A stretch of DNA of 64,000 nucleotides from an uncultured Clostridia bacterium (GTDB lineage: Bacteria > Bacillota > Clostridia > Christensenellales > UBA1242). How positions within the stretch are numbered: the first letter of the stretch is position 1; every line of letters begins with the position of its first letter. The translations under genes were made by a program, and so were the position numbers. The stretch is from positions 62,001-126,000 of the forward strand of contig CAKVLG010000002.1 in NCBI GenBank assembly GCA_934756675.1, written 5' to 3'. The notes under the pieces are model-generated. The model did no database searches, was not told the DNA's origin, and saw only the letters and a program-made list of their open reading frames with translations. This document shows positions 44,481 to 54,161 of this stretch, in pieces.

Positions 44481-46328
44481 ATGGGAAAAATTATAGGTAT
44501 TGATTTAGGTACAACAAACTCATGCGTAGCTATTATGGAAGGTGGTGAACCAACTGTAATTCCAAATGCAGAAGGTTCTAGAACAACTCCTTCGGTTGTT
44601 GGTTTTACAAAAGAAGGGGAAAGATTGGTTGGTCAAGTTGCAAAACGTCAAGCAGTTGCCAACCCAGAAAACACAATCTCTTCAATTAAAAGAGATATGG
44701 GGTCAGATAAAAAAGTAAAGGCTGGTGGCAAGGAATATACTCCACAAGAGATTTCTGCCATGATCCTTTCTAAACTTAAGGCTGATGCTGAAAGTTATCT
44801 TGGCGAAAAAGTTACAGAAGCAGTTATCACTGTTCCAGCATACTTTACAGATAGCCAACGTCAAGCAACAAAAGATGCTGGTAAAATTGCTGGTCTTGAT
44901 GTAAAAAGAATTATCAATGAACCAACAGCAGCAGCTCTTGCTTATGGTCTTGATAAATCAGATAAAAATGCCGCTGGTCAAAAAATTCTTGTTTACGACC
45001 TTGGTGGTGGTACATTTGATATTTCAGTTCTTGAAATTGAAGACGGTGTGTTCCAAGTATTAGCCACAGCTGGTAACAACAGACTTGGTGGTGATGACTT
45101 CGACCAACGCATCATGAATTATTTGATTGAAGAATTTAAAAAGTCTAACGGTATTGACTTGTCTGGCGACAGAATGGCAATGCAAAGATTGAAAGAGGCT
45201 GCCGAAAAAACAAAAATTGAACTTTCTGGCATGACTCAAAGTACTGTAAGCTTACCATTTATCACAGCTGATAGTACTGGACCAAAACATTTGGAAATAT
45301 CTATCACACGTGCTAAGTTCGAAAGCATGATTCAAGACCTTGTTGCAGAAACAATTACATTAACTAAAAAAGCATTAGCTGATGCAAAACTTTCTAAAGA
45401 TGATGTTGCAAAAATCATAATGGTCGGTGGTTCTACACGTGTACCAATGGTTGTTGAAGAAGTTAAAAAGTTTATTGGTAAAGAACCATTTAAGGGTATT
45501 AACCCAGATGAATGCGTAGCCGTAGGTGCTGCAATTCAAGGTGGTGTACTTGCTGGTGAAGTTAAAGATGTATTGCTTCTTGATGTAACTCCACTTTCAC
45601 TTGGTATTGAAACAATGGGTGGTGTATTCACAAAACTTATCGAAAGAAACACAACAATTCCAACTAAAAAATCAAAGATATTCTCGACAGCATCAGATAA
45701 TCAACCAGGCGTAGATATCCATGTTCTTCAAGGTGAACGTGAACTTGCTGCATATAACAAGACAATTGGTAGATTTGAACTTACTGGTATTCCACCAGCT
45801 CCAAGAGGTGTTCCACAAATCGAAGTTACATTTGATATTGATGCCAACGGTATTGTTCATGTTTCTGCAAAAGACCTTGGAACAGGCAAATCACAAGATA
45901 TAACAATCACAGCTTCAAGCAACTTGTCTGATGAAGAAATTGATAAAGCTGTTAAAGAAGCTGAAAAATACGCTGAAGAAGATAAAAAACGTAAGGAAGT
46001 TGTAGATACCAAAAACTCACTTGATCAAATGATTGCTGGTATTGAAAAAGCTATAAAAGATAATGGCGATAAGATTAGCGAAGAAGACAAAGCTAAATTA
46101 AATGCTGAAGTTGAATCTGCTAAAGAAGTTTACAAAAACAGTGATGATGTTACGAAATTAAAAGAAGCACTCGATAACTTAACAAAAGTATCAAGCGAAA
46201 TCTTTAGCAAGCTTTATGCAAATGCTAATCCAAATGGCGGCAACGCTGGTGCTGACGGTAACGGCGGCGCAAATAACGGCAATGGCGGTACAGACCCAAA
46301 TAATTTTGGTGACTATACAACAAAGTAA
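44481..46328 (+). CDS. dnaK: Chaperone DnaK (Hsp70)
   Basis: A 615-residue ATP-dependent chaperone. ATPase marks 'GIDLGTTNSCVA' (5-16), 'VYDLGGGTFDIS' and 'IMVGGSTRVP' are intact, as are the linker 'VLLLDVTPLSLGIE' and the substrate-binding beta domain. As in other Gram-positive DnaKs, a segment of the ATPase lobe present in proteobacteria is shorter ('LDKSDKNAAGQKILVYDLG'). The C-terminal tail is Gly/Asn-rich. AAAGGAG precedes ATG 44481. Second functional unit of the HrcA regulon with GrpE and DnaJ. Confidence 0.98.
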   Translation: MGKIIGIDLGTTNSCVAIMEGGEPTVIPNAEGSRTTPSVVGFTKEGERLVGQVAKRQAVANPENTISSIKRDMGSDKKVKAGGKEYTPQEISAMILSKLKADAESYLGEKVTEAVITVPAYFTDSQRQATKDAGKIAGLDVKRIINEPTAAALAYGLDKSDKNAAGQKILVYDLGGGTFDISVLEIEDGVFQVLATAGNNRLGGDDFDQRIMNYLIEEFKKSNGIDLSGDRMAMQRLKEAAEKTKIELSGMTQSTVSLPFITADSTGPKHLEISITRAKFESMIQDLVAETITLTKKALADAKLSKDDVAKIIMVGGSTRVPMVVEEVKKFIGKEPFKGINPDECVAVGAAIQGGVLAGEVKDVLLLDVTPLSLGIETMGGVFTKLIERNTTIPTKKSKIFSTASDNQPGVDIHVLQGERELAAYNKTIGRFELTGIPPAPRGVPQIEVTFDIDANGIVHVSAKDLGTGKSQDITITASSNLSDEEIDKAVKEAEKYAEEDKKRKEVVDTKNSLDQMIAGIEKAIKDNGDKISEEDKAKLNAEVESAKEVYKNSDDVTKLKEALDNLTKVSSEIFSKLYANANPNGGNAGADGNGGANNGNGGTDPNNFGDYTTK

Positions 46329-46334
46329 TAAGAT

Positions 46335-47459
46335 ATGGCAAAGAACTATTATGACATTCTTGGGGTTAGCAAGACCGCAAGCGATGAAGAAATAAAAAAA
46401 GCATATAGATCACTCGCGAAGAAATATCACCCGGACCTAAACCCGGGTGATTCTTCCGCTGCTGAAAAATTAAAAGAAGTTAACGAAGCATACGAAGTTT
46501 TGTCTGATAAACAAAAACGTAGTAACTACGATAATTACGGCGACCCCGAAGGTCAAAGTTTTTCTGGCTTTGGCGGCGGGCAAGGTGGCGGATTCTCTGG
46601 ATTTGGTGGCTTCGAAGATATTATCAATAATATGTTCGGCGGCTTTGGTGGCGGTAGGTCTCGTCAAGCATCAAGTGCAATAGATGGTGCTGATATTCAA
46701 GTAAAAATGGATTTAACATTTGTTGAAGCGGCATTTGGTGTTAAGAAGAATATCAATTTAAACAGGACTGAAACATGTGAGCATTGCCATGGTACAGGTG
46801 CAAAAAATGGTACAGAATACATGACTTGCCCAAGATGTAACGGTCAGGGTCGCGTACAGACGGCACAAAACACAATGTTTGGTCGCATTATGACAGAAGG
46901 CGTTTGTCCAGACTGTCACGGTACAGGCAAAAAGATTAAAGAAAAATGCGAAGATTGTAATGGTGCTGGCGTTGTTAGAAAGAATAGAAATATTGAAATC
47001 AACATTCCAGCTGGTATTGATGATGGTCAAGTTATAACACTTCGCGGTCAGGGTGAAGCTGGTAGAAATGGTGGCATGAATGGTGACATGCAAATTGTTA
47101 TCAAGGTTGCTCCACACAAAACATTGACGCGTAAAGGCTTTGATGTGTATTGTGATGTGCCAATCACATTCACCGAAAGCTTGCTTGGTACGACTGTTAA
47201 AATTGCCGGCATTAACGAAATGCTAGACTTAACAGTTCCAGAATTAACGCAGCCAGGCACTGTTATTATGCTTAAAGGTAAGGGTACAAAGGTTTTGAAT
47301 AGAAATTCTTACGGCGACCTTTATGCAAAAATTGTTGTAGAAATGCCAAAGAGTTTGGACAAAAAACAACGTGAACAAATTGCTATTCTTGATGCTTCGT
47401 TTTCGAAAAATCAATATGCAAAAAAGAAACAATTTAACGAAAAAATAGGTAACAAATGA
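46335..47459 (+). CDS. dnaJ: Chaperone DnaJ (Hsp40)
   Basis: A 374-residue cochaperone that delivers clients to DnaK and stimulates its ATPase. J domain 1-70 with HPD in 'KKYHPDLNPGD'; Gly/Phe-rich region about 75-115; four zinc motifs of the CxxCxGxG type ('CEHCHGTG', 'CPRCNGQG', 'CPDCHGTG', 'CEDCNGAG') about 148-215; C-terminal client-binding domain. It overlaps mtaB by 4 nt (ATGA). prmA, often next in Firmicutes, is absent here. Confidence 0.97.
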   Translation: MAKNYYDILGVSKTASDEEIKKAYRSLAKKYHPDLNPGDSSAAEKLKEVNEAYEVLSDKQKRSNYDNYGDPEGQSFSGFGGGQGGGFSGFGGFEDIINNMFGGFGGGRSRQASSAIDGADIQVKMDLTFVEAAFGVKKNINLNRTETCEHCHGTGAKNGTEYMTCPRCNGQGRVQTAQNTMFGRIMTEGVCPDCHGTGKKIKEKCEDCNGAGVVRKNRNIEINIPAGIDDGQVITLRGQGEAGRNGGMNGDMQIVIKVAPHKTLTRKGFDVYCDVPITFTESLLGTTVKIAGINEMLDLTVPELTQPGTVIMLKGKGTKVLNRNSYGDLYAKIVVEMPKSLDKKQREQIAILDASFSKNQYAKKKQFNEKIGNK

Positions 47460-48715
47460 GAACAGTATCTATAATAACTCTCGGTTGCAAAGTTAACCAA
47501 TACGAAAGTTTGGGACTGGCAAGCGAGCTTGAAAAGAAAGGTTACACAGTAAACATCGGTCTAATTCCAGCCGATGTTTTTGTGCTTAATACGTGCGCGG
47601 TAACAAACGAGTCCGAAAGAAAATCTCGCGGTCTTATAACAAAAGTTCTAAAACTCAATCCAAATGCAAAAGTCTATGTTTGCGGTTGTTCTTCGCAAAA
47701 CAATCCACAAAAATTTGCCGAAAGGGAAGGTGTTGTTTCTGTTATTGGAACGGCAAACAAAATGCGTCTTGTTGAGATGATTGAAAAAGACATGCGAATT
47801 ATCGACAACAAAATGATTGATAATTATGATGAAGTTTATCACCCAATTCGCAATCGTACGCGTAGCTACATAAAAATACAAGATGGTTGCAATAACTTTT
47901 GTTCGTACTGTCTTATTCCATATGTTCGTGGAAGGGAAAGAAGTAGAAAGTTAGAAGATATTAAAGCAGAAATTGATGAGCTTGAAAAGGTGACAAAAGA
48001 AGTTGTTTTAACAGGTATCAACATGACCAACTATGGCTCAGATTGGAACTATGAAAAGACACTTGAAGATGTTGTAAAATTGTTTGCGGGCAAGTCTGTA
48101 AGATTTAGAATTAGCAGCCTAGAAGCAAAAATTATTTCAGATGAATTTTTAAAAACACTAAAAAGTTTACCTAATTTTTGCCCACACTTTCACTTATCTA
48201 TGCAAAGTGGTAGCAATGCTGTTTTGCGTGACATGAATAGGCACTATACCAAAGAAGAATTTTTGGAAAAGGTGCAACTAATTCGCAAATATTTTCCGCA
48301 TGCTGGCATAACAACAGATGTAATTGTTGGCTTCCCAACAGAAACAGAAGAGTGTTTTGAAGAAACCATGCAAACGGTTGAAAAGGCACACTTTACAGAG
48401 ATGCACATTTTCCCATATTCGCCGCGTAATGGAACAGTAGCACTAAGGCTAAAATGTGTTGCAAAAAATGTTCCAGAAAGGGTTAAAAAAATAACCGATC
48501 TTGCAACCAAAATGCACACTGAATTTATCGAAAGTGAAAAGGGGCAAGAGCTTAGTGTTTTGGTAGAAGAAATCATAGATGATTATGCAGTTGGGCACAG
48601 CAAAAACTACATAAAATGCTATATAGAAGATGGAAAAAACATTGCACCAGATAGTGTTGTGAAAGTTAAAATTGACGAACCTTATATAGACGGTGCAAAG
48701 GTAAAATTATGCTAG
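47456..48715 (+). CDS. mtaB: tRNA t6A37 methylthiotransferase MtaB
   Basis: A 419-residue radical SAM methylthiotransferase that converts t6A to ms2t6A at tRNA position 37. The N-terminal MTTase domain has conserved Cys in 'TLGCKVNQYES' (C11), 'LNTCAVTNES' and 'VCGCSSQ'; the radical SAM motif is 'QDGCNNFCSYC' (about 144-151); a C-terminal TRAM domain includes 'VLVEEIID' and 'YIKCYIE'. The absence of 'VNTC-FI' typical of MiaB and the dnaJ neighbour support MtaB. It is cotranscribed with the heat-shock genes through an ATGA overlap. Confidence 0.93.
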   Translation: MRTVSIITLGCKVNQYESLGLASELEKKGYTVNIGLIPADVFVLNTCAVTNESERKSRGLITKVLKLNPNAKVYVCGCSSQNNPQKFAEREGVVSVIGTANKMRLVEMIEKDMRIIDNKMIDNYDEVYHPIRNRTRSYIKIQDGCNNFCSYCLIPYVRGRERSRKLEDIKAEIDELEKVTKEVVLTGINMTNYGSDWNYEKTLEDVVKLFAGKSVRFRISSLEAKIISDEFLKTLKSLPNFCPHFHLSMQSGSNAVLRDMNRHYTKEEFLEKVQLIRKYFPHAGITTDVIVGFPTETEECFEETMQTVEKAHFTEMHIFPYSPRNGTVALRLKCVAKNVPERVKKITDLATKMHTEFIESEKGQELSVLVEEIIDDYAVGHSKNYIKCYIEDGKNIAPDSVVKVKIDEPYIDGAKVKLC

Positions 48716-48768
48716 TTATTAACATTTATTTGCACTTTTTAACGAAAATTTGTTAATAACTGCTAGTT
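48715..48768 (+). terminator. Terminator-like hairpin at the mtaB stop
   Basis: GTTATTAACA (48715-48724) pairs with TGTTAATAAC (48751-48760) over a 26-nt loop, followed after CTAG by six T. The large loop makes it a weak terminator. Confidence 0.45.
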
Positions 48769-48802
48769 TTTTAACATTTTTGATATAATTTTTGCAAAAT
48801 AT

Positions 48803-48838
48803 AAAAAGATGAATTAATAGCAATAATTCATCTTTTTT
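48803..48838 (+). terminator. Strong terminator of the hrcA-mtaB operon
   Basis: AAAAAGATGAATTA (48803-48816) pairs perfectly with TAATTCATCTTTTT (48824-48837), 14 bp, over a 7-nt loop, ending in a T tract. Confidence 0.85.
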
Positions 48839-49082
48839 ATTGCGAAATTTGCATTTTTATTAAAATTTAATCTTGAATAGCGTTTGCGGTTTTTTGTTTT
48901 TTTAACTAGTTTTTTATTGCAAGTTTTGCTATTAATTTTTTGGTAAAATGGCATACAAAAATAAAAAATATTTAAGTAAAAAAACAAAAAAATAAAGAGA
49001 TAATTTTAACCAAAATTTTTGGGAAAAGTGGGGTAAAGAAAACACGTAAAAATAGCACCTAAATTTTATTTTTTAAACAATA
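48839..49082. other. AT-rich intergenic region, no gene seen
   Basis: Between the mtaB terminator and the rpsU terminator. It contains poly-A and poly-T runs and short open frames under 20 codons without ribosome sites. I see no RNA motif, repeat or convincing promoter. Confidence 0.5.
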
Positions 49083-49115
49083 AAAAATCCAGAAATTAAT
49101 CTGGATTTTTTGTTT
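49083..49115. terminator. Bidirectional terminator at the rpsU 3' end
   Basis: AAAAATCCAG (49083-49092) pairs with CTGGATTTTT (49101-49110) over 8 nt, with T tracts in both directions. On the minus strand it follows the rpsU stop by about 5 nt. Confidence 0.88.
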
Positions 49116-49119
49116 TTTA

Positions 49120-49299
49120 TTAACCTTTTCTCGAACGTTTTTGTGCTGCTTCGCTCTTAAGTTTTTTTCTTACGCTAGGCTTAACATAACATTCCTTTTT
49201 GCGAAGGTCTGCTGTGATACCGTCTTTTTGGCATTTTCTTTTGAAACGTTTGATAGCACTTTCTAAGCTTTCTGTTTCGCCAACTTTAACTGTACTCAT
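49120..49299 (-). CDS. rpsU: 30S ribosomal protein S21
   Basis: A 59-residue protein too short for many gene callers. The minus-strand frame reads MSTVKVGETESLESAIKRFK and continues with basic 'RKCQKDGITADLRKK', 'YVKPSVRKKLKSEAAQKR', matching S21, which lies near the mRNA exit channel of the 30S subunit and helps initiation. GGAGGTG sits 9-10 nt before the ATG, and a perfect consensus promoter and terminator flank it, as expected for a highly expressed gene. The neighbouring dnaJ-mtaB context matches Firmicutes, where rpsU is nearby. Confidence 0.97.
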   Translation of the reverse strand: MSTVKVGETESLESAIKRFKRKCQKDGITADLRKKECYVKPSVRKKLKSEAAQKRSRKG

Positions 49300-49334
49300 T
49301 CTGTTTTCACCTCCCGTAAATTCATTACAAAATC

Positions 49335-49363
49335 ATTATAATCGCTAGGTATAAATTTGTCAA
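49335..49363 (-). promoter_or_regulatory. Perfect consensus promoter of rpsU
   Basis: Minus strand: TTGACA (49363-49358), 17-nt spacer, TATAAT (49340-49335), about 35 nt upstream of the rpsU ATG. Confidence 0.92.
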
Positions 49364-49476
49364 TGTTTTTACGCGTTTTTATTTTGTGTCGATTTTTGAC
49401 TTATTTTGCATATATTATTTTTTCGTATTTTGTTGTGATATTATTAGTGCGTTAGTTTATTTGTGAGGAGAAAAAA

Positions 49477-49818
49477 ATGACAACACTAAAATCTCTCGCA
49501 CAAAAGGCAAAACATAGATTGAAGTCCGTAGGATTAAATGCACCAGATGCAACAAGTACACTTTCTCCAGATGAAATTATAAAAAGATGTGCACTAAGTT
49601 ATTTAACTCTTGGAAACAAGGAAGAAGATGACAATCTTTATCCAAAAGTCAAAAGACTGCTCGATAAAAATCCAGATTTATCAAATCCGCTTGGTGAACT
49701 AATTGATTATAATTTTTTTAATAAACTAAACCAAACAGAAAAAGAAAAATATATTTTGTCTTTATCTGCAAGGTACCGAAAACTTAGAAAAAAATATTTT
49801 GAAGATAAAAACCTTTGA
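49477..49818 (+). CDS. Small cytosolic protein of unknown function
   Basis: A 113-residue helical, basic protein with GAGGAG 7 nt before ATG 49477. It starts 'TTLKSLAQKAKHRLKS' and ends 'SLSARYRKLRKKYF', both amphipathic basic helices. No motif or family is recognised. Its stop overlaps the -35 of the pcrA promoter. The position before pcrA-ligA suggests nothing definite about function. Confidence 0.7.
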   Translation: MTTLKSLAQKAKHRLKSVGLNAPDATSTLSPDEIIKRCALSYLTLGNKEEDDNLYPKVKRLLDKNPDLSNPLGELIDYNFFNKLNQTEKEKYILSLSARYRKLRKKYFEDKNL

Positions 49819-49844
49819 TAATGCACTAGCGGGTATGTTATAAT
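49815..49844 (+). promoter_or_regulatory. Promoter of pcrA-ligA
   Basis: TTGATA (49815-49820), 18-nt spacer, TATAAT (49839-49844); pcrA ATG at 49864 with AAGGAAAG. The -35 overlaps the stop codon of the preceding gene. Confidence 0.75.
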
Positions 49845-49863
49845 TGACTCATAAGGAAAGATT

Positions 49864-52113
49864 ATGGATATACTCGATAATTTAAGTGAAGAACAAAAAA
49901 AGCCCGCACTATGCAAAGATGGTGCGGTTTTAGTTACAGCTGGTGCTGGTAGTGGTAAAACGCGTATGCTTACGCACAGAATTGCTTATCTTGTTAGCAC
50001 AGGTGTTTCTCCAAGAAATATTTTGGCAATAACGTTTACAAATAAAGCTGCAAACGAAATGAAAGAAAGACTTGCCCGCATGATTGATGATATCGACAGC
50101 ATGTGGGTTAGTACTTTTCATAGCATGTGCACGCGTATTTTAAGGCGTGACATTGCGTGCATAGAAGGGTATACATCTAGCTTTTCTATTTATGGCGATA
50201 CAGAAAAAGAGCGTACTATCAAACGTTTTTTACCGGAAGCTAGTAGTGAAAACAATGTTACGGTGCAAACAATATCGTGGCATATTTCTAATGCTAAAAG
50301 TAATATGATGTCGCCAGACGAGTATGCATCAGAAATTCCAAACAAGATCAAACGCGACATTATTATTTCTGTGTTCAAAGATTATGAAAAGGAACTTAAA
50401 AAATGTAACGCTCTCGACTTTGATGACTTACTTACAAAAACATATGAACTTTTCAAGTCGCACCCAGAAGTTTTGGAATATTACCAAAACAAGTTTAAAT
50501 ACATTCATGTAGACGAGTTTCAAGACACAAACCATATTCAATACGAACTTGTAAAATTGCTTGGCGGTAAAACTGCCAATATTTTTGTTGTGGGCGACGA
50601 AGACCAATGCATTTATTCTTGGCGTGGTGCAGACGCTTATAATGTTATTCAATTTACAAAAGACTATCCAAATGCCAAAGTCTTTAAACTTGAACAAAAT
50701 TACAGGTCGACAAAAAATATACTCGACAAGGCAAACAAACTTATTGCATTGAATAAGAACCGTCTTGAAAAAGTTTTGTGGACAGATAATGAGCAAGGTC
50801 CCCGCGTTGAAGAATTTTCGACATATAACGATATAGAAGAAGCAGAACGTGTGGCAGAAAACATAAAAAGGCTTGCAGAGTACTCAAATTACAAATATAG
50901 CGACTTTGCGATACTTATGCGTGTGAACGCTCTTTCACGCGTGGTTGAAGAAAAATTAATAACTTATGGTATACCATACAAAGTTTATGGTGGTTTCAAG
51001 TTCTTTGAACGTAAAGAAGTTAAAGATATGGTAAGTTACCTAAGGCTTCTTTCTAATCCATATGATGACGAAGCAACAAGACGTATGCTTGCGTTTCCAA
51101 AGAAGGGCATTGGTGATGTAAAAATTGCAGAGATTGAAGCAACCGCTGAAGCTGAAGGTAAAAGTATGTTTAATTGTATAATGACAAGCACTTCACTTTC
51201 TAACGGCTTGCAAAGATTACTCGAACCAATAAGAAAGATGTTTAATGAACTTCGTGACATACTTGAAAAAATGCCACTCTATGATTTTGTTGTTGAGCTT
51301 GAAAAAATTGTTGGTATAAAAGATGCTATTGGTAAAAAAACAGACGATGATGTAAACAAACAATTAAACATTGATGACTTTATTTTATCAGTTAAGGAAT
51401 TTACAGATTCTAACACTGGCGCTTCTCTAGAAGATTATTTGCAATCGATTACTCTTATGCGAGATATTGATAATTTAGACGACGAAGACAATAACGTATC
51501 ACTTATAACCGTTCATGCGGCAAAAGGTTTGGAATTTAAAGTTGTGTTCATAATTGGATTAAACGATGGATTGTTCCCATTGTCACGTGCAATTAATAGT
51601 GATGACGAAAATGAGCTAGAAGAAGAACGCCGACTGATGTATGTTGCAATAACAAGAGCAAAAGAAAGATTGTTTTTATCGCGTGCAAGAACAAAGTTTT
51701 CGTTCGAAACAAAGAGTCTAGAATACACAAAACCATCTAGATTTTTAAAGGAATGCGGCGAGCTGTTTGATGATAGTTACGGTGAAAATCAAAAGGCAAA
51801 AGAAGCCTTTGATGATTGCGACATTATGGAAAAATCTATAAGTGAACGTGAACACAGATTGTCTACAAAAATCAATGTTGTGAATGTTAACTCCGCTCAA
51901 AAAACCGCAAAACCAGCGTCTAGTGGTGTGCAAAATGCTGCATTTTCTGCCTATACGGCTGGTACAAGGGTAAAACACGAGCATTTTGGTCTTGGTACAG
52001 TTACGCTTGGTGTGACTGATTATGTGGGCGGGTTTGTAACTATAAGATTTGATGGATTTGGTATAAAAACATTGTCACTTAAGTACGCAAAACTAGAAAT
52101 TGTAAAGGAGTAG
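49864..52113 (+). CDS. pcrA: ATP-dependent DNA helicase PcrA/UvrD
   Basis: A 749-residue superfamily 1A 3'-5' helicase used in repair, plasmid replication and removal of transcription complexes. Motifs in order: Walker A 'TAGAGSGKTRML' (about 25-36), 'AITFTNKAANEMKER', 'VDEFQDTN' (Walker B), 'VGDEDQCIYSWRGA', 'LEQNYRS', 'VHAAKGLEFKVVF', 'EERRLMYVAITRA'. The C-terminal 'VKHEHFGLGTV' Tudor-like RNA polymerase-binding module is present. It is followed by ligA at 2 nt, the usual pcrA-ligA pair. Confidence 0.97.
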   Translation: MDILDNLSEEQKKPALCKDGAVLVTAGAGSGKTRMLTHRIAYLVSTGVSPRNILAITFTNKAANEMKERLARMIDDIDSMWVSTFHSMCTRILRRDIACIEGYTSSFSIYGDTEKERTIKRFLPEASSENNVTVQTISWHISNAKSNMMSPDEYASEIPNKIKRDIIISVFKDYEKELKKCNALDFDDLLTKTYELFKSHPEVLEYYQNKFKYIHVDEFQDTNHIQYELVKLLGGKTANIFVVGDEDQCIYSWRGADAYNVIQFTKDYPNAKVFKLEQNYRSTKNILDKANKLIALNKNRLEKVLWTDNEQGPRVEEFSTYNDIEEAERVAENIKRLAEYSNYKYSDFAILMRVNALSRVVEEKLITYGIPYKVYGGFKFFERKEVKDMVSYLRLLSNPYDDEATRRMLAFPKKGIGDVKIAEIEATAEAEGKSMFNCIMTSTSLSNGLQRLLEPIRKMFNELRDILEKMPLYDFVVELEKIVGIKDAIGKKTDDDVNKQLNIDDFILSVKEFTDSNTGASLEDYLQSITLMRDIDNLDDEDNNVSLITVHAAKGLEFKVVFIIGLNDGLFPLSRAINSDDENELEEERRLMYVAITRAKERLFLSRARTKFSFETKSLEYTKPSRFLKECGELFDDSYGENQKAKEAFDDCDIMEKSISEREHRLSTKINVVNVNSAQKTAKPASSGVQNAAFSAYTAGTRVKHEHFGLGTVTLGVTDYVGGFVTIRFDGFGIKTLSLKYAKLEIVKE

Positions 52114-52115
52114 TT

Positions 52116-54077
52116 ATGGACAAAATCAAAGAAATGCAAGAACTTGTAAAAACCATAAACAAGCATAACTATAATTATTATTCGCTAGATAATCCCACAA
52201 TAACAGACAAGGAGTGGGATATTCTTTATGACAAGTTGCTTCGCTTGGAAAAAGAAACTGGCGTTGTTCTTCCAGATTCGCCAACGCAAAGAGTGGGCGG
52301 TGAAATCTTAGATGGCTTTGAAAAAGTTAAACATATAGAAAAGCTTTATAGTTTAGACAAAGCGCAAGAGTTTTCTTTGATAGAAGACTGGAATAACAAA
52401 AACCAAAAGCTTATTAATTTTTTGCCAGAGTTCACTGTTGAATATAAGTTTGACGGTTTGAGCTTAGCTATTCTTTATGAAAACGGAAAACTAGTAACAG
52501 CGGCAACTCGTGGCAACGGTGTTATTGGTGAAGATGTGACAAGCCAAATTCGAACAATAAGGACAGTTCCGCTTTCTATTCCATATACGGGCAAGGTAGT
52601 TGTTCAAGGCGAAGGAATTATGAAACTTTCGGAACTTGAAAAATATAACAAATCAGCTCAAGAGCCACTCAAAAACGCGCGCAATGCGGCGGCGGGCGCA
52701 ATACGTAACCTTGACCCAAAAGTAACAGCAAGCAGATGTCTTGATTTTTTTGCTTATAACATTTCATATATAGAAGGCAAGCAATTTAAAACACAAGCTG
52801 AAGAGCATGAATTTTTAAAACAAAACGGATTTTATGTATCCGATTATTTTTATGTTGTAAAAAGCATCGGTGAAGTCGAAAAGATAATTGAAAATGCTGG
52901 CAAAATTAGACCAACTCTAGACTTTTTGATTGACGGTATGGTAATAAAGGTCAACGATTTGTCTGTTAAAAACGAACTTGGCTTTACCGCAAAATTCCCA
53001 CGCGGGGCAATTGCTTATAAGTTTGAAGCCGAAGAAACATCGACAAAACTTGTAAGTGTAGACTGGCAAGTTGGCAGAACAGGCAAGCTTACGCCAGTTG
53101 CAAACCTAGAGCCCGTTGAACTTTGCGGAGTAACTGTTAAAAGAGCGACACTTAATAACTTTAATGATATTTTGCGTAAAAAAGTTAAAATTGGCGATAG
53201 AGTATTAATTCGCCGCAGCAACGATGTAATTCCAGAGATACTTGGGGTAGAAGAAGCAAGTACAAATGCTAGGCCAATTCAAAAACCAAAATATTGCCCA
53301 GTTTGTGGAAGTGAACTAGTGGACACCGATACAAACTTGTATTGCGAAAATCACACCAATTGCAAAACACAAATAATTCAAAGAATAAGCCATTTTTCAG
53401 TGCGTGACGCGATGAATATTGTTGGCTTGTCAGACAAAACGATTGAAAGAATGCACGAATTGTTGGGAGTTACTATATATTCAGATTTATATAAGCTTTC
53501 GGCTGGTGACCTTGCCAAAATCGAAGGCTTTAAGGAAAAGAAAATCAAAAACACACTAGAATCTATCGAAAATAGCAAAAACCCAGAACTTTCGAACTTT
53601 ATTTTTGCACTTGGTATAGATAGTGTTGGCAAAAAGACGGCAAGCGAACTTGCAAAGCATTTTAAAAATCTTTCTAACTTGCAAAATGCAACCAAAGAAG
53701 ATTTAATCGCTCTTCCAGACATTGCGGAAATCACAGCAAACGATATTTATCATTATTTCCATGATGAATTTATGATAAATGAAATAAAAGAGTTGTTTCT
53801 TGCGGGTGTAAAAGTAAAAGAAAAGATTGTTAATTTTGACGAAAACTCGTTTTTTGCTGGCAAAAAGTTTGTTTTAACTGGCACGCTTGAAGACTTTTCG
53901 AGAGTAGAAGCTTCTAGTATAATCGAAAGCCGCGGCGGCGAAACAATGTCTTCTGTTTCACAAAACACAGATTATTGTTTGGTAGGCGAAAATGCAGGTA
54001 GCAAGTTAGACAAGGCACAAAAACTCGGTGTAAAAATTATGACCGAAGCTGAATTTAAAGAAAAAATAAAAGAATAA
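52116..54077 (+). CDS. ligA: NAD-dependent DNA ligase LigA
   Basis: A 653-residue ligase that seals nicks using NAD. The adenylation Lys is K111 in 'EYKFDGLS'; an N-terminal Ia domain precedes it. An OB fold follows; a Cys4 zinc finger ('CPVCGSE ... YCENHTNC') is near 395-420; helix-hairpin-helix repeats (about 430-570); BRCT domain at the C-terminus with 'FVLTGTLEDFSR' (about 585-650). All normal domains are present. AAGGAG precedes ATG 52116, with pcrA upstream in the same transcript. Confidence 0.98.
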   Translation: MDKIKEMQELVKTINKHNYNYYSLDNPTITDKEWDILYDKLLRLEKETGVVLPDSPTQRVGGEILDGFEKVKHIEKLYSLDKAQEFSLIEDWNNKNQKLINFLPEFTVEYKFDGLSLAILYENGKLVTAATRGNGVIGEDVTSQIRTIRTVPLSIPYTGKVVVQGEGIMKLSELEKYNKSAQEPLKNARNAAAGAIRNLDPKVTASRCLDFFAYNISYIEGKQFKTQAEEHEFLKQNGFYVSDYFYVVKSIGEVEKIIENAGKIRPTLDFLIDGMVIKVNDLSVKNELGFTAKFPRGAIAYKFEAEETSTKLVSVDWQVGRTGKLTPVANLEPVELCGVTVKRATLNNFNDILRKKVKIGDRVLIRRSNDVIPEILGVEEASTNARPIQKPKYCPVCGSELVDTDTNLYCENHTNCKTQIIQRISHFSVRDAMNIVGLSDKTIERMHELLGVTIYSDLYKLSAGDLAKIEGFKEKKIKNTLESIENSKNPELSNFIFALGIDSVGKKTASELAKHFKNLSNLQNATKEDLIALPDIAEITANDIYHYFHDEFMINEIKELFLAGVKVKEKIVNFDENSFFAGKKFVLTGTLEDFSRVEASSIIESRGGETMSSVSQNTDYCLVGENAGSKLDKAQKLGVKIMTEAEFKEKIKE

Positions 54078-54161
54078 AAAAATTTTAAAAATAGTTGTAA
54101 ATAGTATGCTTATTTGTGTTATACTAAATATATAAAAGTTAAGGATAAGGAGAAATTTTTT

